This document shows positions 26,713 through 37,279 of a DNA stretch of 64,000 nt, in pieces. Source of the DNA: Blasia pusilla (Eukaryota > Marchantiophyta > Marchantiopsida > Blasiales); contig CM114271.1 of assembly GCA_050084515.1 (NCBI GenBank), positions 37,138,001-37,202,000 on the forward strand, written 5' to 3'. How positions within the stretch are numbered: the first letter of the stretch is position 1; the number at the start of each line of letters is the position of its first letter. The translations under genes and the position numbers were made by a program. Below the pieces are notes generated by a model that was not told where the DNA came from, did no database searches, and was given only the letters and a program-made list of their open reading frames with translations.

Positions 26713-26819
26713 GAAGGGAACAAAAATAGCTCAAAATTCAAAGAAGTAAGCTTCTTGTCGGAACCAGATGGGTTGCAAGGCCGAGGCATCCCATGAACGA
26801 CTCTGCGACGTGTCAATTC

Positions 26820-27140
26820 CTGACGTGTTGCAACATCCAGGAACCACCTAGTGCAACCCGTCCGATTCCGACGTGTTGCAAGTAAATTTGGCCATGCGAC
26901 TTGCAACCCGTCCTTTTCTGACTGGTTGCACACTCAGGCAACCCATCAAACCATCCTTTTCCGACTGGTTGCACTCTCAGTCAACCCGTCAAATTCCGAC
27001 GGGTTGCAAGTAAATTTGGCCGTGCAACTTGCACCTCCTCGGTTTCCGACTGGTTGCACACTCAGGCAACCCGTCAATCAGCGACGGGTTGAACGGGTTG
27101 AGCAACCTGTCGCATCCGACAAGTTGCTTGATTTCTTTGG
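26820..27140. repeat. Hairpin cluster
   Basis: At least five inverted repeats of the gcaacccgtc...gacgggttgc type with intervening words tgcaagtaaatttggccgtg. Some arms have paired changes. It belongs to the same hairpin family as in elements A and B and lies between the short ORF and the MULE-like gene. Confidence 0.85.
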
Positions 27141-27174
27141 TTTTAAATCCCTATAGTGACCACGCTTCTCAACT

Positions 27175-28192
27175 TTAGCTGCAACCCTTCAAACAATTTT
27201 CAGCGAGACAAATTAGTGAACTCACTTCCCGCATGAAGTTTCCCCATTGTCTCATTCGTACAGTCCACCAACTCAACCAAGAGCATAACTCTTTGTACTT
27301 CCCCTCAATCGCATGTTTCCTCCACCACCCATGAATTTCTTCTTGGCATTCCATGGTATGTTTCAAGGTTTTGTTGTCCTTGCAGCCTTGGAGTAGAGTG
27401 ACATGCTCCGTCCTCTTATTCTCCTTGATGCAAGATTTGGTGTACCGGGTCACAGACTGTTGCCAATGGAAAGCATCCGACCTTTCTCTCTTCGATTGAA
27501 CCTCCTCACCCCAAAACACTTCCCTGGTAGCAATCCACCCTTGGTTGTGCATTATCCGCCATAAACCCATAAATTTCCGAAGGTGGCCTTTTTTTTCCTT
27601 CATCACCTCCAATGAGAGTAACCAGCACATCTTCAAACTGCCAACGTCTTCTGCTTTTACTTCACATACAAATATAGTTTTGAGTCCCTTCTCCACATGG
27701 TCATAAATGTGAGCACCCATTGTCAACCATCCATTCAGCACTGTGTAGCAAATATCAAAGCTTACCCAACTTCCGTAAAGATCTTCCCCTTCCCTCATTC
27801 GATCTGTAAGATCAAGGCCACTCGACGGACTTGTCGTTGATATTTTGAAGACATAGGCCCTGGATCCTTTGCCTCCATGGCCCATGAACTGCCATCTCTT
27901 AATGAATGGAAATCTAGAGTTGGCCTTGATTCTGGAAATAGCATCCATTTCGGCCGTCTTTCCATCCAGTACCCATATTTGACGCAGCAAATTCGAGAAG
28001 CATTCAGGATCGGCGAGAAATGCGAGATTTTCCCATGGTAGTTTTTGCTCAGCAGCCGTGATCTCGCCCTGACCAGGGATTCCAAGAAGTTGTTCACAAA
28101 ATTGTGATGTTGTTGTTAACTTGATCACTCCACGCTTTGAACCCGGAGAGTTTCTGTAGACCTCGGCCACTTTATTTGCCATATCCTCCTTG
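27175..28192 (-). pseudogene. MULE-like transposase, C-terminal part (split by Gypsy-2)
   Basis: An open minus-strand frame of about 339 codons, cut at its 5' side by Gypsy-2. It contains GWLTMGAHIYDHVEKGLKTI, then VFWGEEVQ, AFHWQQSVTRYTKSCIK and LSWWTVRMRQWGNFM. The layout resembles the DDE core and following helical part of MULE-type (Mutator-like) transposases. The expected first catalytic Asp seems to be Gly (TMGAH) and the second (in a DxAxxNW-like motif) is also not evident, so it is probably inactive. The N-terminal part lies at 37274-38090 on the same strand; removing Gypsy-2 and one copy of its target duplication keeps the frame. The family call rests on overall pattern and is not certain. 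Confidence 0.55.
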
Positions 28193-28541
28193 TTTACCAT
28201 ACGGATTATGTCGTAGAGTATAGTGTGCTAGTAGAGGACATTCCTTATGTAGGACCGTAGTGGCTTGGTAGAGATGCGGTTTCATACATAGGGTTGGGGG
28301 TGACTTTCCCAGTAGGGCCCGCTCTTAGGTTGGAGGATATAAGGTGGAGTGCACTCTAAGAACAATCAGTTCTTTGAGTTGAGCCTGTTGCGTTGGGAGT
28401 TAGCCTTGGTAGTGAGTAGAGCCCTTGGCTATGGTGTTTCCCGCAAGCTTTGACCTAGATTCTCCCATCGTGGAGTGGGTTTGGCTCGATTGTATGTGAT
28501 TCTATATGTGTTTTATGACAGTAGGTCTTTCACGGATTTCA
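28193..28541 (+). repeat. Gypsy-2 left LTR, lacking its first ~100 bp
   Basis: It matches 36847-37170 over nearly its whole length (ccatacggattatgtcgtag to gtctttcacggattt) with some indels. The LTR's first part, present at 36749-36846, is not found upstream; the host gene begins instead. No clear tRNA primer-binding site was seen just downstream (ctccaagaactgcag follows). Confidence 0.85.
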
Positions 28542-29524
28542 CTCCAAGAACTGCAGTAGATCGATGGTAGCTTCGATTGTAGATCAGTAGGATCTGGTTA
28601 GGGCTGATTGTGTACTCAGCCGTGGATGTTCGTGGCTTGTGGCCTATGTTGGAGGTGTGAATCTCGTGCGTGGTTGGTTGGGAAAGAAGGGCCTTGCTGA
28701 GAGCTTTCCAACGCGCTTTAAATCGCCGGATTTCATCAAGGGAGTTGGAGGCTTCGAGGCAACTCGTGGTAGCTCGGGATGAGTGGGCGTGAGAGGCGGA
28801 GCAAGGAGCAAGCAAGCTGCTTGCTTGGGCGTGAGGCAATTTTTGCAGGATTTGGGATTTGAGTGTTGCATAACTGGTCACCTATCTTTGGGCTATTCTG
28901 CCTGGAGGACGCTTAACTGCTGAGTTCTTTACTATGCTAGTGTTCACACTGTTGTAGCTCATTTGGTGCTGTTCGGAGATGTTTAGGCGCTTTATGCATC
29001 TCAGGTTTTTGGTTGATGTACCTCTAGCGCATAGTACGGTGTAGCCTCTCCATGCAGGTGATATTTTTAGGTGCTGCGAGTTCGACTAGCACGTCATCGA
29101 CCCGCGGTGGAGTAGCTATTGCGTTAGAATTGTGTGGTGGGTTTTGTGGATTCAGGGGGCACCACGTTTGGTGAATTATGTTACCTTGATTTCCATTTGT
29201 GGATTCAAGGGGCACCACGTTTGGTGGATTATGTTACCTTGATTTCCATTTGCAATTGGAGGGTTGTCGTTGGACTTCTTGTGTTTGGATCCCATCCATC
29301 AGTGCTTCTTGCTTGCGCGCCCATTGTTAGGGTTGACGCTGATTTCCAGAGTAGTGTTACTCCTGTGTGCTATCGGTAGTGAGGCTGGAGGGATGACGAG
29401 TAGACGGTGGGAGGCTTCTTGTGGTGATGACAAGTTAGGTTGCCTGCACCCATAGCTAGTAGAGCTAGAATAGTATAGCGACATCGACGTCACTTGGTTA
29501 TTTGGTGGTGGTACGGCATCGGCG
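28542..29524 (+). other. Gypsy-2 leader
   Basis: Between the left LTR and gag. It contains a near-exact direct repeat of ggcaccacgtttggtg and following bases at 29158 and 29211 (period about 53). No protein domain is recognised. Confidence 0.5.
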
Positions 29525-30914
29525 TTGGTCATCACGAAGCTGTCGGGTGGTCTGGTTGGGGACCGTGGTGCGGACAGTGGTGGTTTCACACGGAGTGGAT
29601 TTAGGTATCGGCTACCTTTTCTACTTCCAACGGTTGATGAAGAGGAGGACGAGGGTGTTCCAAACATCGAGTCTTCTACGTTGTTATCGAGTGTTGCAAC
29701 TCCATTGATTTGGGACATGGACGGTGGATATGGGGCCATGAAGGGCCCACGACGATACTTGGGTGCAATGGGCACCATTGAGTTGGAGGACTTCATGTAG
29801 GAGTTTGATACGTGGTGTGATATGCAGATGTTGCGGAACGCCACGTTGTTTACACCCTTCTTGGCTTGGAAGGGGTTGTTTCAACACTTGGAAGGACCAC
29901 CCATGGATGATTACCATGAGTTTAGGAAGGACCATGTTGATGAGATTGAGGCATGGAGACAATATTGGTCTCCAGGCTATGTGTCTATCACCCATGGTGG
30001 TATTGGTAGTAGTGCTCCTACTATGCCAGCCAGCCCGACGTTGAGTGAGCCGAAGTGGGGGTACCAGTGGAGGTATTAGTGGGGGTACTAGTGGAGGTAC
30101 TAGTGCCTCACCATCGTTCAGCCCGGTTGCAGAGTTCTTCAAGAGGTTGAAGAAGAACTCTCAGGGAGTGAAGACGGAGAAGTTGAGGAGTCTTCAGGAA
30201 TTTGAGCGAAAGACTGGTGAGAGTCTTCGTGAGGCATACACTTGTATGCGACGCTTGATTTCAGTTACCCAGGGTGTGATTGAGGATCAGGCAGTCCCGT
30301 TTTGGTATGGGATCTTGGACAGAGATTTGCGCCGTAGGGTACATGATGCTACTCTTATGAGTGATGATTCATCCACATTGACCCATGTGTTTGCTCTATC
30401 TGAGAAGATTGAGCTTAACATGGTGAAGGAGAGAGTGGTGACATCCGCATTCAAGAGGGGATACAACTACTACTTCGTGTTCAGTTGACCCACCTCACGG
30501 TCTCGTAGTAGTGGTGGTGGTAGTAGTAGTGGGAGTCATGGGGGGTACACACGACCTCAGTTAGGTCCTAGAGGGACACTTGCGCAGAGACCATTGCCTT
30601 CATTTGCTGCCCCGCAACAAGGACAATTATGTTGGACATGTGGAGGTGATCATGTTAGGAAGTTTTGTCCCCAAGAGGATGGGAGACGGACTTTGGAGGA
30701 TGGGCCTCAGTCGGCCCCAACTCGGTGTGATCATTGCGGGAGACCAAGTCATCCTCGAGAGCGTTGCTTTGATCTTCATCCAGAGTTGAGATCAGGCCGC
30801 GGCCGTGGTGGAGTAGCTCCGAGAGGCCGAGGTGGTAGAGGTGGACCAGTGGTTGGAGAGCCTACGGTGGCTACCCCTACCACTACGACAGTCACTATGG
30901 GCTGCCAGGATTGA
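29525..30914 (+). pseudogene. Gypsy-2 Gag with two zinc knuckles
   Basis: Structural protein that packages element RNA. Frames at 29525-29800 and 30045-30488 give a retrotransposon Gag core (FFKRLKKNSQGVKTEKL, FERKTGESLREAYTCMRRL), with a Gly/Ser/Thr-rich segment before it. The frame at 30594-30914 has two CCHC-type knuckles: CWTCGGDHVRKFC and CDHCGRPSHPRERC, followed by an Arg/Gly-rich tail (RGRGGVAPRGRGGRGG) that should bind RNA. Stops and frameshifts separate the pieces. Confidence 0.85.
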
Positions 30915-31465
30915 GTAGTTGGAGCAGAGTTGGCTACTATGGTGGTATCCAAAGATAGATCAGGTTCGGGAGCAGGGCTTCCACCTCTTATGGAGGGATG
31001 ATCTCTCTTATATGGCGAGTGCAAAGACAAAGGTTGAGGCATCACCTGCAGCTTTCGAGAGGAGCCACTCGAGCGTTAGAGCCACGTGGTGCTACTGTGG
31101 AGTTGGACCCACAGAGGGGTGAGGCTGGGAGGCAGGCTAGGCTTCCCGAGTCATTCTTGTTGTATGAGGTGCTTAGGACTCCACCATGGTTCCCTCAGCG
31201 GCCTATTGAGCCGGCGCAGTGGGGACTAAGGCATCTACATCGCGTGTAGTAGACACGGATGCACCATCCGATCAAGATTGTGCGGATGGCAACCGATGTT
31301 GGGATCCCCATTGTTTTCGGCCACGGAGCTGATGGCTTTAGGAGTTGACTTAGCTCATGTATTTCAGCTAGCAACCACGTTGTGTGAACGTGGGGGTGTT
31401 ATTGCTACACGTGTTGAGGTGGATGAGAGTGTTGCGGTGGAGCGACCCTCTATGTCGGTGTAGCA

Positions 31466-32030
31466 TTGAGTACGATGTGCTACTTGGCGGGCGGCGGCGG
31501 CGAAGATGGATGCATTACCGGCCCGACCACCATTGATCGTGAGAGGCTTACACCTCGTGTATGTATGTTGGACAACCGGGTGGGATCTTCCGATTGGTTA
31601 GTCCTACACGGGGCAGTGTATAGACCGGATAGAGTCTTGTTAGACTCACGGTGCCCAACCTTGATGTTGGGAAAGGCGGCATGTATTGGTTTGGGTATTC
31701 GGAGGTCAGAGCTTGAGCCTTGCCCATTCCAGATTCAAACATCACTTGGAGGATCCAATGATAGGTCTCAATTAATGACACGGGAGAAGTTTTCTGTACT
31801 GTTGAGACCAAATCATGCGACTGATAGCTCCCGGTTGGGAGTATCTACGGTAGTCACATCAGCCGAGTCATATGATGTACTAGTTGGAGGAGCAGTATTG
31901 TACCCGATGGGTTTTCAGATGGATTACTGGATTGAGACAGCGTCTTATAGACCTGGTTGGCAGTCCGGGGATGGACGTATGAGCCAAGTTCCTATGAGAT
32001 TTATTTCTAGGGCTCGACCAGGAGGGTCTT
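31466..32030 (+). pseudogene. Gypsy-2 protease-like domain
   Basis: The segment VYRPDRVLLDSRCPTLMLGK lies where a retropepsin should be, before the methyltransferase. The expected D-S-G active-site triad is D-S-R here, so Gly is lost. Downstream AESYDVLVGGAVLYPMG resembles the second half of retropepsins. The frame is continuous with the methyltransferase, so both would be cut from one polyprotein. Confidence 0.65.
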
Positions 32031-32360
32031 CCCCAACAGTGTTAGCGTCTATGGCTGGTTTTAGTGGAGTAGTCACTTGGCCAGGAGACTTTTTGGAGGG
32101 TAATATTTATGCTATGGATTCTCCTGCGCGTGAGGAGGTAGAGGAGGTCCCTATTCTTGCAGCAGTGGCATCCTCATCGTTGGATGTGCCACTTTGGAGT
32201 TCAGGCGGTGCACTACGGCAGAGGCGTCGCCTAGTGCAGAGGAGGCTTGGTGTGAGGTCATTATACCTCGACAAGGAAGAGGAGACCCCACGGCGGACTC
32301 CTACTTTTGGTCCAGTTGGGTTATCCCCTTTGGATACTACACCCATTGTATGGCAGTATC

Positions 32361-33270
32361 CGCCGAAGGGCATTTGTGTGTTAGATCTCTTTGGTGGGAT
32401 TAGCACTTGGTTTTTTGCAGATGTTGCCGGTATTCCCGTGCGGAGATACGTGTATGTGGAGCGAGATGAGACGGCCCAGAGAGTCTCATCCCGACATATT
32501 GGTCAGTTGATGCGGAGATATCCTGAGTTGTTGCCGCCATCAGCTATTCGTGGGTACCAATGTGCTTTACCATCACACATTGCATTGTTGGGGGCGCAGG
32601 ACCTTGAGAGGGTTGGTCCTGTGGATTTGGTGATTGCTGGATGGCCATGTCAGGGTCATACACGTGTTGGTCGTGGTGAGGGATTACATGACCCTAGGTC
32701 TTGATTTTTTTGGGAGATGTTACGGGTGTTACGACATCTTCAGGTTCACCAGGCACGTGCTCTAGCTTACATTTTGGAGAATGTTCCATTGTTGGATGAC
32801 ACTCGGACCCGGATGATGGCGAGTGTTCATGAGGTGCAGTCTTGGATTGGACCAGCAGTGTTGTTGGATGCAGCGTGAGTTGGCTCGCGTGCACATCGTC
32901 CACGCTTGTGGTGGACAAACTTGTTGCCTAGGGAGGTTCTCGTCAAGCATATGATGCAAGGTCAATGGGATCCTTGCCTTACCGTGGATAGTATCTTGGA
33001 TACTGGGCGACTTTCTCAAGTGGTGAGGGTTATTGATCGGTCACCCATGGCAGTGGTGAACCGTGTGGGCCAGCCTAGGATGGCACTACCCACATTTGTG
33101 AGTTTTCCCTCGTCACATGCCTATAGAGAAGGTGATCCTGGGCTTGTATGGGATTCTCATGTGCGACAGTTGGTGGAGCCTAACGCTGATGAGAGAGAGC
33201 GTGCGATGGGATTTGCTACTGGTGTGACAGCGATTGCTGCTATTTCTGAGGCTTCACGACGTCATGTGTT
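32361..33270 (+). pseudogene. C5-cytosine DNA methyltransferase domain inside Gypsy-2 pol
   Basis: Transfers methyl groups from SAM to C5 of cytosine. Motifs in order: I, VLDLFGGIST (near 32379); a SAM-pocket acidic residue in YVYVERDE; IV, VIAGWPCQGHT with the catalytic Cys (near 32633-32660); VI, ILENVP (near 32771); VIII-like, AHRPRLWWTN (near 32892); X-like, ERERAMGFATGVT (near 33193-33231). Two TGA stops interrupt the frame at 32702 and 32876. The unrearranged order I-IV-VI-VIII-X rules out plant DRM enzymes, whose motifs are permuted, and the short target-recognition region points to a DNMT3-like or prokaryotic-like source. It sits between protease and reverse transcriptase, in one frame with the protease. 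Retrotransposon capture of such enzymes has been reported in a charophyte alga and dinoflagellates. Confidence 0.93.
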
Positions 33271-33639
33271 GGACCTGAATTGTTTGACTTGGATTTTGAG
33301 TCTTGGTATGGCCGAGCAGCGTCGACTTCGGACTATGTCTGTGGGTCTTCCACCCCTTGTAATGAGCTCGATGGCTACCGGGACGGTAGAGGCATCGGCT
33401 GGAGGCGAGGAGAGTAGTATTTTGCATCCTTGGAGTAAATGGGATGTAATGGCTGGGCATGTGGAGTTGGTTGCTCATGTTGGTGGAAGAGTTATTTGCT
33501 CAGATGATGGTGTAGCTAAGGGTGTACCATTTTGTGAGGGGGTTGCGTAGCAGCCAATGTCATCGTCCTCTCCCTCTAGTGTGCTAGTGGAGGAGACTTG
33601 GGAGCCATCACTTGGGCCCAAGCTTACGGGAGGTGAGAA

Positions 33640-34870
33640 ACGACGCTTGACAGAGTTCCTACGTGCTTATAGGAGTTGTTTTGCCTTTAGCATGAAGGAG
33701 TTGGGTTCTCTGGTTGGACCTGGTATACGGAATTGATTTGGCTAGTGATACGCCAATCTTCCGTCATCCCTACCGATATAGTGATATGGAGAGTAGGACG
33801 TTGGACCTTTTGGAGGCTGGATTAGTGGAGTTGTCGCATGGAGAGTATGCATCAGCCATTGTCATGCCTGCTAAAAAGGATATGCATGGCAACTACACGG
33901 ATAGGCGGATGTGTGGAGATTACCGTCCTATCAATCGAAAAACCAAGGCCGATAGGTATGCCATGCCTACCCCTGAGGAGATCTTTGATGTGGTGGGACA
34001 GGCAAAGATTTTTAGTACTTTGGATCCTCGGGTAGGATACCATCAATTGCCGATTCGAGAGAGTGACAAGGCCAAGACAGCATTTTGGGGTGTCAACTCT
34101 CATGGCAAGGATTGTTTGTACCAGTGGAAATTCTTACCCTTTGGGTTGAAGAATGCACCTGCCGAGTTTCAGAGAGTGATGGACAGGATCCTAGGAGGGT
34201 TGGATTTTGTTCGGTGTTACATTGATGATATCTTGGTGTTCAGTAACACGGTGGAGGAGCATCAAATATATTTGCAGATAGTGTTTGAGCGGTTGAAAGC
34301 TCATGGTCTACGTTTGCATCCAGGAAAGTGTAAGTTCTTCCATGAGGATGTTGAGTACTTGGGTCATGTGATCTATCTAGGTGGTTTGGGAGTTCAGCAA
34401 GCAAAGATGGAGGCTATTGCAGTTATTCCGCGTCCGGTAGATGTGAGTAGAGTTCAGGCATTCATGGGATTGGCGAACTACTATCGGAGGTATGTGAAGG
34501 GATTTAGTGCTATGGCAAAGCCTTTAAACCAATTGCTGAAATCAGATCAAGAGTGGCACTGGGGAGATGATCAAGAGAGAGCTTTTGTGGAGCTTAAGGC
34601 CCAGTTGGTGGCGGCGCCTATCTTGAGGAGACCTATCAGAGGGCGCCCATTTTAGTTACACACTGATTGGAGTAGGTTGGGACTTGGAGCGGTGTTAACA
34701 CAACATGATGATGAGCACATGGAGTTTGTGGTGGCCTATGCAAGTCGTTTGAATAATGCAACGAGTCGTCGCTATAGTTCATATGAGGGAGAGTGCTTGG
34801 CAAGAGTGTGGGGGCACACTTTAGGTGTTACTTGTTTGGTACGAGTTTACCCTTGTTCTTGATCGGCGAC
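33640..34870 (+). pseudogene. Gypsy-2 reverse transcriptase and RNase H
   Basis: Copies element RNA into DNA. The best-kept frame is 33714-34655: RRMCGDYRPINRKTKADRY, a finger region with TLDPRVGYHQLPI (the usual catalytic Asp of FSxLDLxxGYHQ is kept), LPFGLKNAPAEFQRVMD, and the palm motif CYIDDILVFS with both metal-binding Asp. The connection segment has VQAFMGLANYYRRYVKGFS. RNase H follows with LHTDWSRLGLGAVL and YSSYEGECLA, separated by a TAG stop near 34653. This is Ty3/Gypsy type by domain order. Confidence 0.95.
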
Positions 34871-35379
34871 CGCTCAAGTGGTTGATGGAGTCGACAAGCT
34901 TACGGGGGAAGCTTGCACGGTGGGCTCTTATCTTACAGAGTATGACTTCCGAGGTGGTACATAGACCTGGAGTTTCCAACCTTGATCTTTGATGGGTTGA
35001 GTAGGAACCCATGTACTAGCCAAGAGGATACATTGGGGCTAGATGGCATGGCGAGGTTGATGAGGAGATGGTGCGAGGTTGGCATGCATCCGCCTTTTAT
35101 GTTGGTTAGGTGGACTCTAGTATGGAGGATCACATTATATCTTACTCGAGCCGGAGGATAGGTGGCCACCTTGAGATCCTAAGGTTGGAGATGGTGGTAC
35201 GGATCGGTGTGATATTCATGGTGATGCATTGGTGTTGGAGTTCCTCTTGACCAAGAGGGTGCCAGGCATAGTGAGTGCCAAGGAGCAAGACCGTGTTCTT
35301 CAACGTGCTAAGAGGTATCGATTGAGGGAACACATATTCTCGCGTGTGGGAGGATGGTAGAGTACGAGTAGTGCCACAT

Positions 35380-36300
35380 TTGGCTCGAGAGAGAGTGTTG
35401 ACATGCCCATGAGGAGTTGGGACATTTTGGGGTAAAGCGACGTATAGCTTACTCCTTGGCGATATTGGTGGCGTGGCATGCATACTCGGTGCACAGATGG
35501 TGTCACGTTGTATGGTTTGTGACCGGCGAGGGCATCATTCAATGCCCCTACACCATAATTACACCCCTTGCCTATTATGGGGTTGGGTTACCGTTGGAGT
35601 GTGGACTTTGCGGGACCTTTTGTTGGATCCCATGCGACATCATCGATATGTGTTGGTGATGGTGGAGCACTTCTCCAAGTGGATTGAGTTGGTGGCATTA
35701 CGGACAAGGCAAGTGAGGAACGGCGTATGCGTTTCTTGATAGAGTGCTTAGTCATTTTGGTGCATACTAAAAGTCTTGACCCACGGGTACTGAGTTTGGT
35801 GAGTTTCGGTCTTGTGTGACAAGGCGTTGATTGATCATCGGACCACGTCTCGAGATCATCCAAAGGCGGATGGTTTTGAGCGTGTGGTTCACAGTGAAGA
35901 GGGCATTGCGCAAGTATGGCCTCTGAAGGGCATCTTGGAGGTAGGATATTCGATTTGCAATGGTTAGCCATGGGGTATAGGTTGATCGCCAAGCATCCTT
36001 GGCTTCCTTCTCACCTTGCTCTGCCCGAGATCAGACTTGCCAAGAACAATTGGTCGAGTCTAATGAGGTGGTGAACCTTGATGACCCAGAGATGTGGATG
36101 AGAGTGTGTTCTCGGGCATAGCTCTTCGGAGAGTTATGCCAATAGCCTTTGAGAATCTTGCCATTGCTCAACACAGGGATACGTTGCGGTATGCAACCAA
36201 GAGTGGAGGTTATCGACCATCGATTTGTAGGTTCCATGGGGACTATGTGTATTTGCAGCAGATTGCAAGACAACGTTGGATGTGACGACAGGCGCACTAT
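35380..36300 (+). pseudogene. Gypsy-2 integrase
   Basis: Remnants of the zinc-binding N-terminus (GHFGVKR, CMVCDR near 35420-35530), then the core segment YVLVMVEHFSKWIELVAL (about 35648-35701) that matches Gypsy-1 (YVLVMVEHFLKWIELVAF). The part with the second Asp is frameshifted (gacccacgggtactgagttt near 35776). The C-terminal part SGGYRPSICRFHGDYVYLQQ at about 36202-36261 also matches Gypsy-1. It is heavily frameshifted, so nonfunctional. Confidence 0.85.
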
Positions 36301-36432
36301 TTTACGAGTTTGCGAGGTGTTAGCTTTTGGAGTTCTCATGTTGGAGGGTCGTGATAGAGTTGTTTCATGCGCCATGTCATCTTCCAAATGTGGATGGTAT
36401 CTTGTTGACCCAAGCTTAGCCATAACGTGCTA

Positions 36433-36585
36433 GCTTGAGATGCATGTTGTGTCGTCTCTGTAACGCCACCCTTATGTTGGTGTGTGATCGGTGTTGTAGG
36501 GGTTGGCACATGATGTGTTTGACTCACGTATGGATGTTGTTCCCTTTTGGAAGGTGGGTTTGTCCTCAATGTACTTAGGAGAGGT
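36433..36585 (+). pseudogene. Decayed PHD finger at the end of Gypsy-2 integrase
   Basis: Translated in two frames, the stretch retains CMLC, LVCDRCCRGWHMMC and RWVCPQC, matching the Gypsy-1 PHD finger (CMLC, LVCDGCSRGWHMAC, RWMCFRC). Small indels break the frame between the parts. Its presence in both copies shows the PHD finger is a fixed part of this family. Confidence 0.8.
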
Positions 36586-36735
36586 AGATGACTTGATCTT
36601 TGCATGATATGGATTGGATGTGCGACTTACGATGGGGCAACCTAGCACCCGGCCTTCCGATTCGGGCACCCAAGAAGATGTATAGCATGTAGTAGATGTA
36701 TAGGGCTACGGGAGTTAGAGGACCTAACCGCTTGA

Positions 36736-37170
36736 TTAGGGGGGGAGTTGTGGTACACTTGTATTTGTGGATACTCTCGTCTATGTTATGTATGGTATGT
36801 TAGCGATGTATGTTGTATGACGATGTGGATTTCGCATTTTGTCATGACCATACGGATTATGTCGTAGAGTATAGTGTGCTAGTAGAGGCCATTCCTTATG
36901 TAGGACCGTAGTGGCTTGGTAGAGATCGGTTTCATACATAGGGTTGGGGTTACTCGGTTGGGGTGACTTTCCCAATAGGGCCCGCTCTTAGGTTGGAGGA
37001 TATAAACAAAGTTCTTTGAGTTGAGCCTGTTGCGTTGGGAGTTAGCCTTGGTAGTGAGTAGAGCCCTTGGCTATGGTGTTTGACCTAGATTCTCCCATTG
37101 TGGAGTGGATTTGAGATTCGATTGTATGTGATTCTATCGTGTTTTATGATAGTAGGTCTTTCACGGATTT
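36736..37170 (+). repeat. Gypsy-2 polypurine tract and complete right LTR
   Basis: The tract ttagggggggag (36736-36747) is followed by an LTR of about 422 bp that begins tgtggtacacttg at 36749 and ends near cacggattt at 37170. Its second part (from 36847) matches the left LTR. The extent is set by the polypurine tract on one side and the left LTR end on the other. Confidence 0.8.
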
Positions 37171-37273
37171 GGTTGTGGTACACTTGTGTTTGTGGATACC
37201 GTCTATGTTATGTATGTATGTGAGTATGGTATGTCAGCGATGTATTTTGTATGACGTGTGGATTCGCACGACA
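37171..37273 (+). repeat. Extra partial LTR, start only
   Basis: Directly after the full LTR the sequence restarts with ttgtggtacacttgtgtttg and matches 36748-36846 up to the point where the left LTR begins at the other end of the element. The two outer partial LTRs therefore complement each other exactly. The host gene resumes at 37274. Confidence 0.85.
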
Positions 37274-37279
37274 TCCTTG
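37274..37279. repeat. Target-site duplication of Gypsy-2 (right copy)
   Basis: The word tccttg here equals 28187-28192 on the other side. The host reading frame on the minus strand runs through this word on both sides (ending QRHIK on the right; continuing EDMANKVAEVY on the left). A 4- to 6-base duplication is typical for LTR-retrotransposon integrases; the exact length is ambiguous by a base or two. Confidence 0.75.

Larger units (their letters stand above)
28193..37273 (+). mobile_element. Gypsy-2: Ty3/Gypsy element with DNA cytosine methyltransferase and PHD finger
   Basis: Order: partial LTR, gag with two zinc knuckles, protease-like domain, C5-cytosine methyltransferase, reverse transcriptase, RNase H, integrase, decayed PHD finger, polypurine tract, full LTR, then a further partial LTR. 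It is flanked by the 6-base word tccttg at 28187-28192 and 37274-37279, and the host frame is continuous across that word. Several stops and many single-base frameshifts show it is not coding-competent. The LTR order (right part - internal - full LTR - left part) is permuted. It inserted into the MULE-like gene. Confidence 0.92.

Noticed and set aside
32361-33270. Captured plant DRM methyltransferase
   Set aside because: DRM enzymes have permuted motifs (VI-X before I-V); here the order is I to X.
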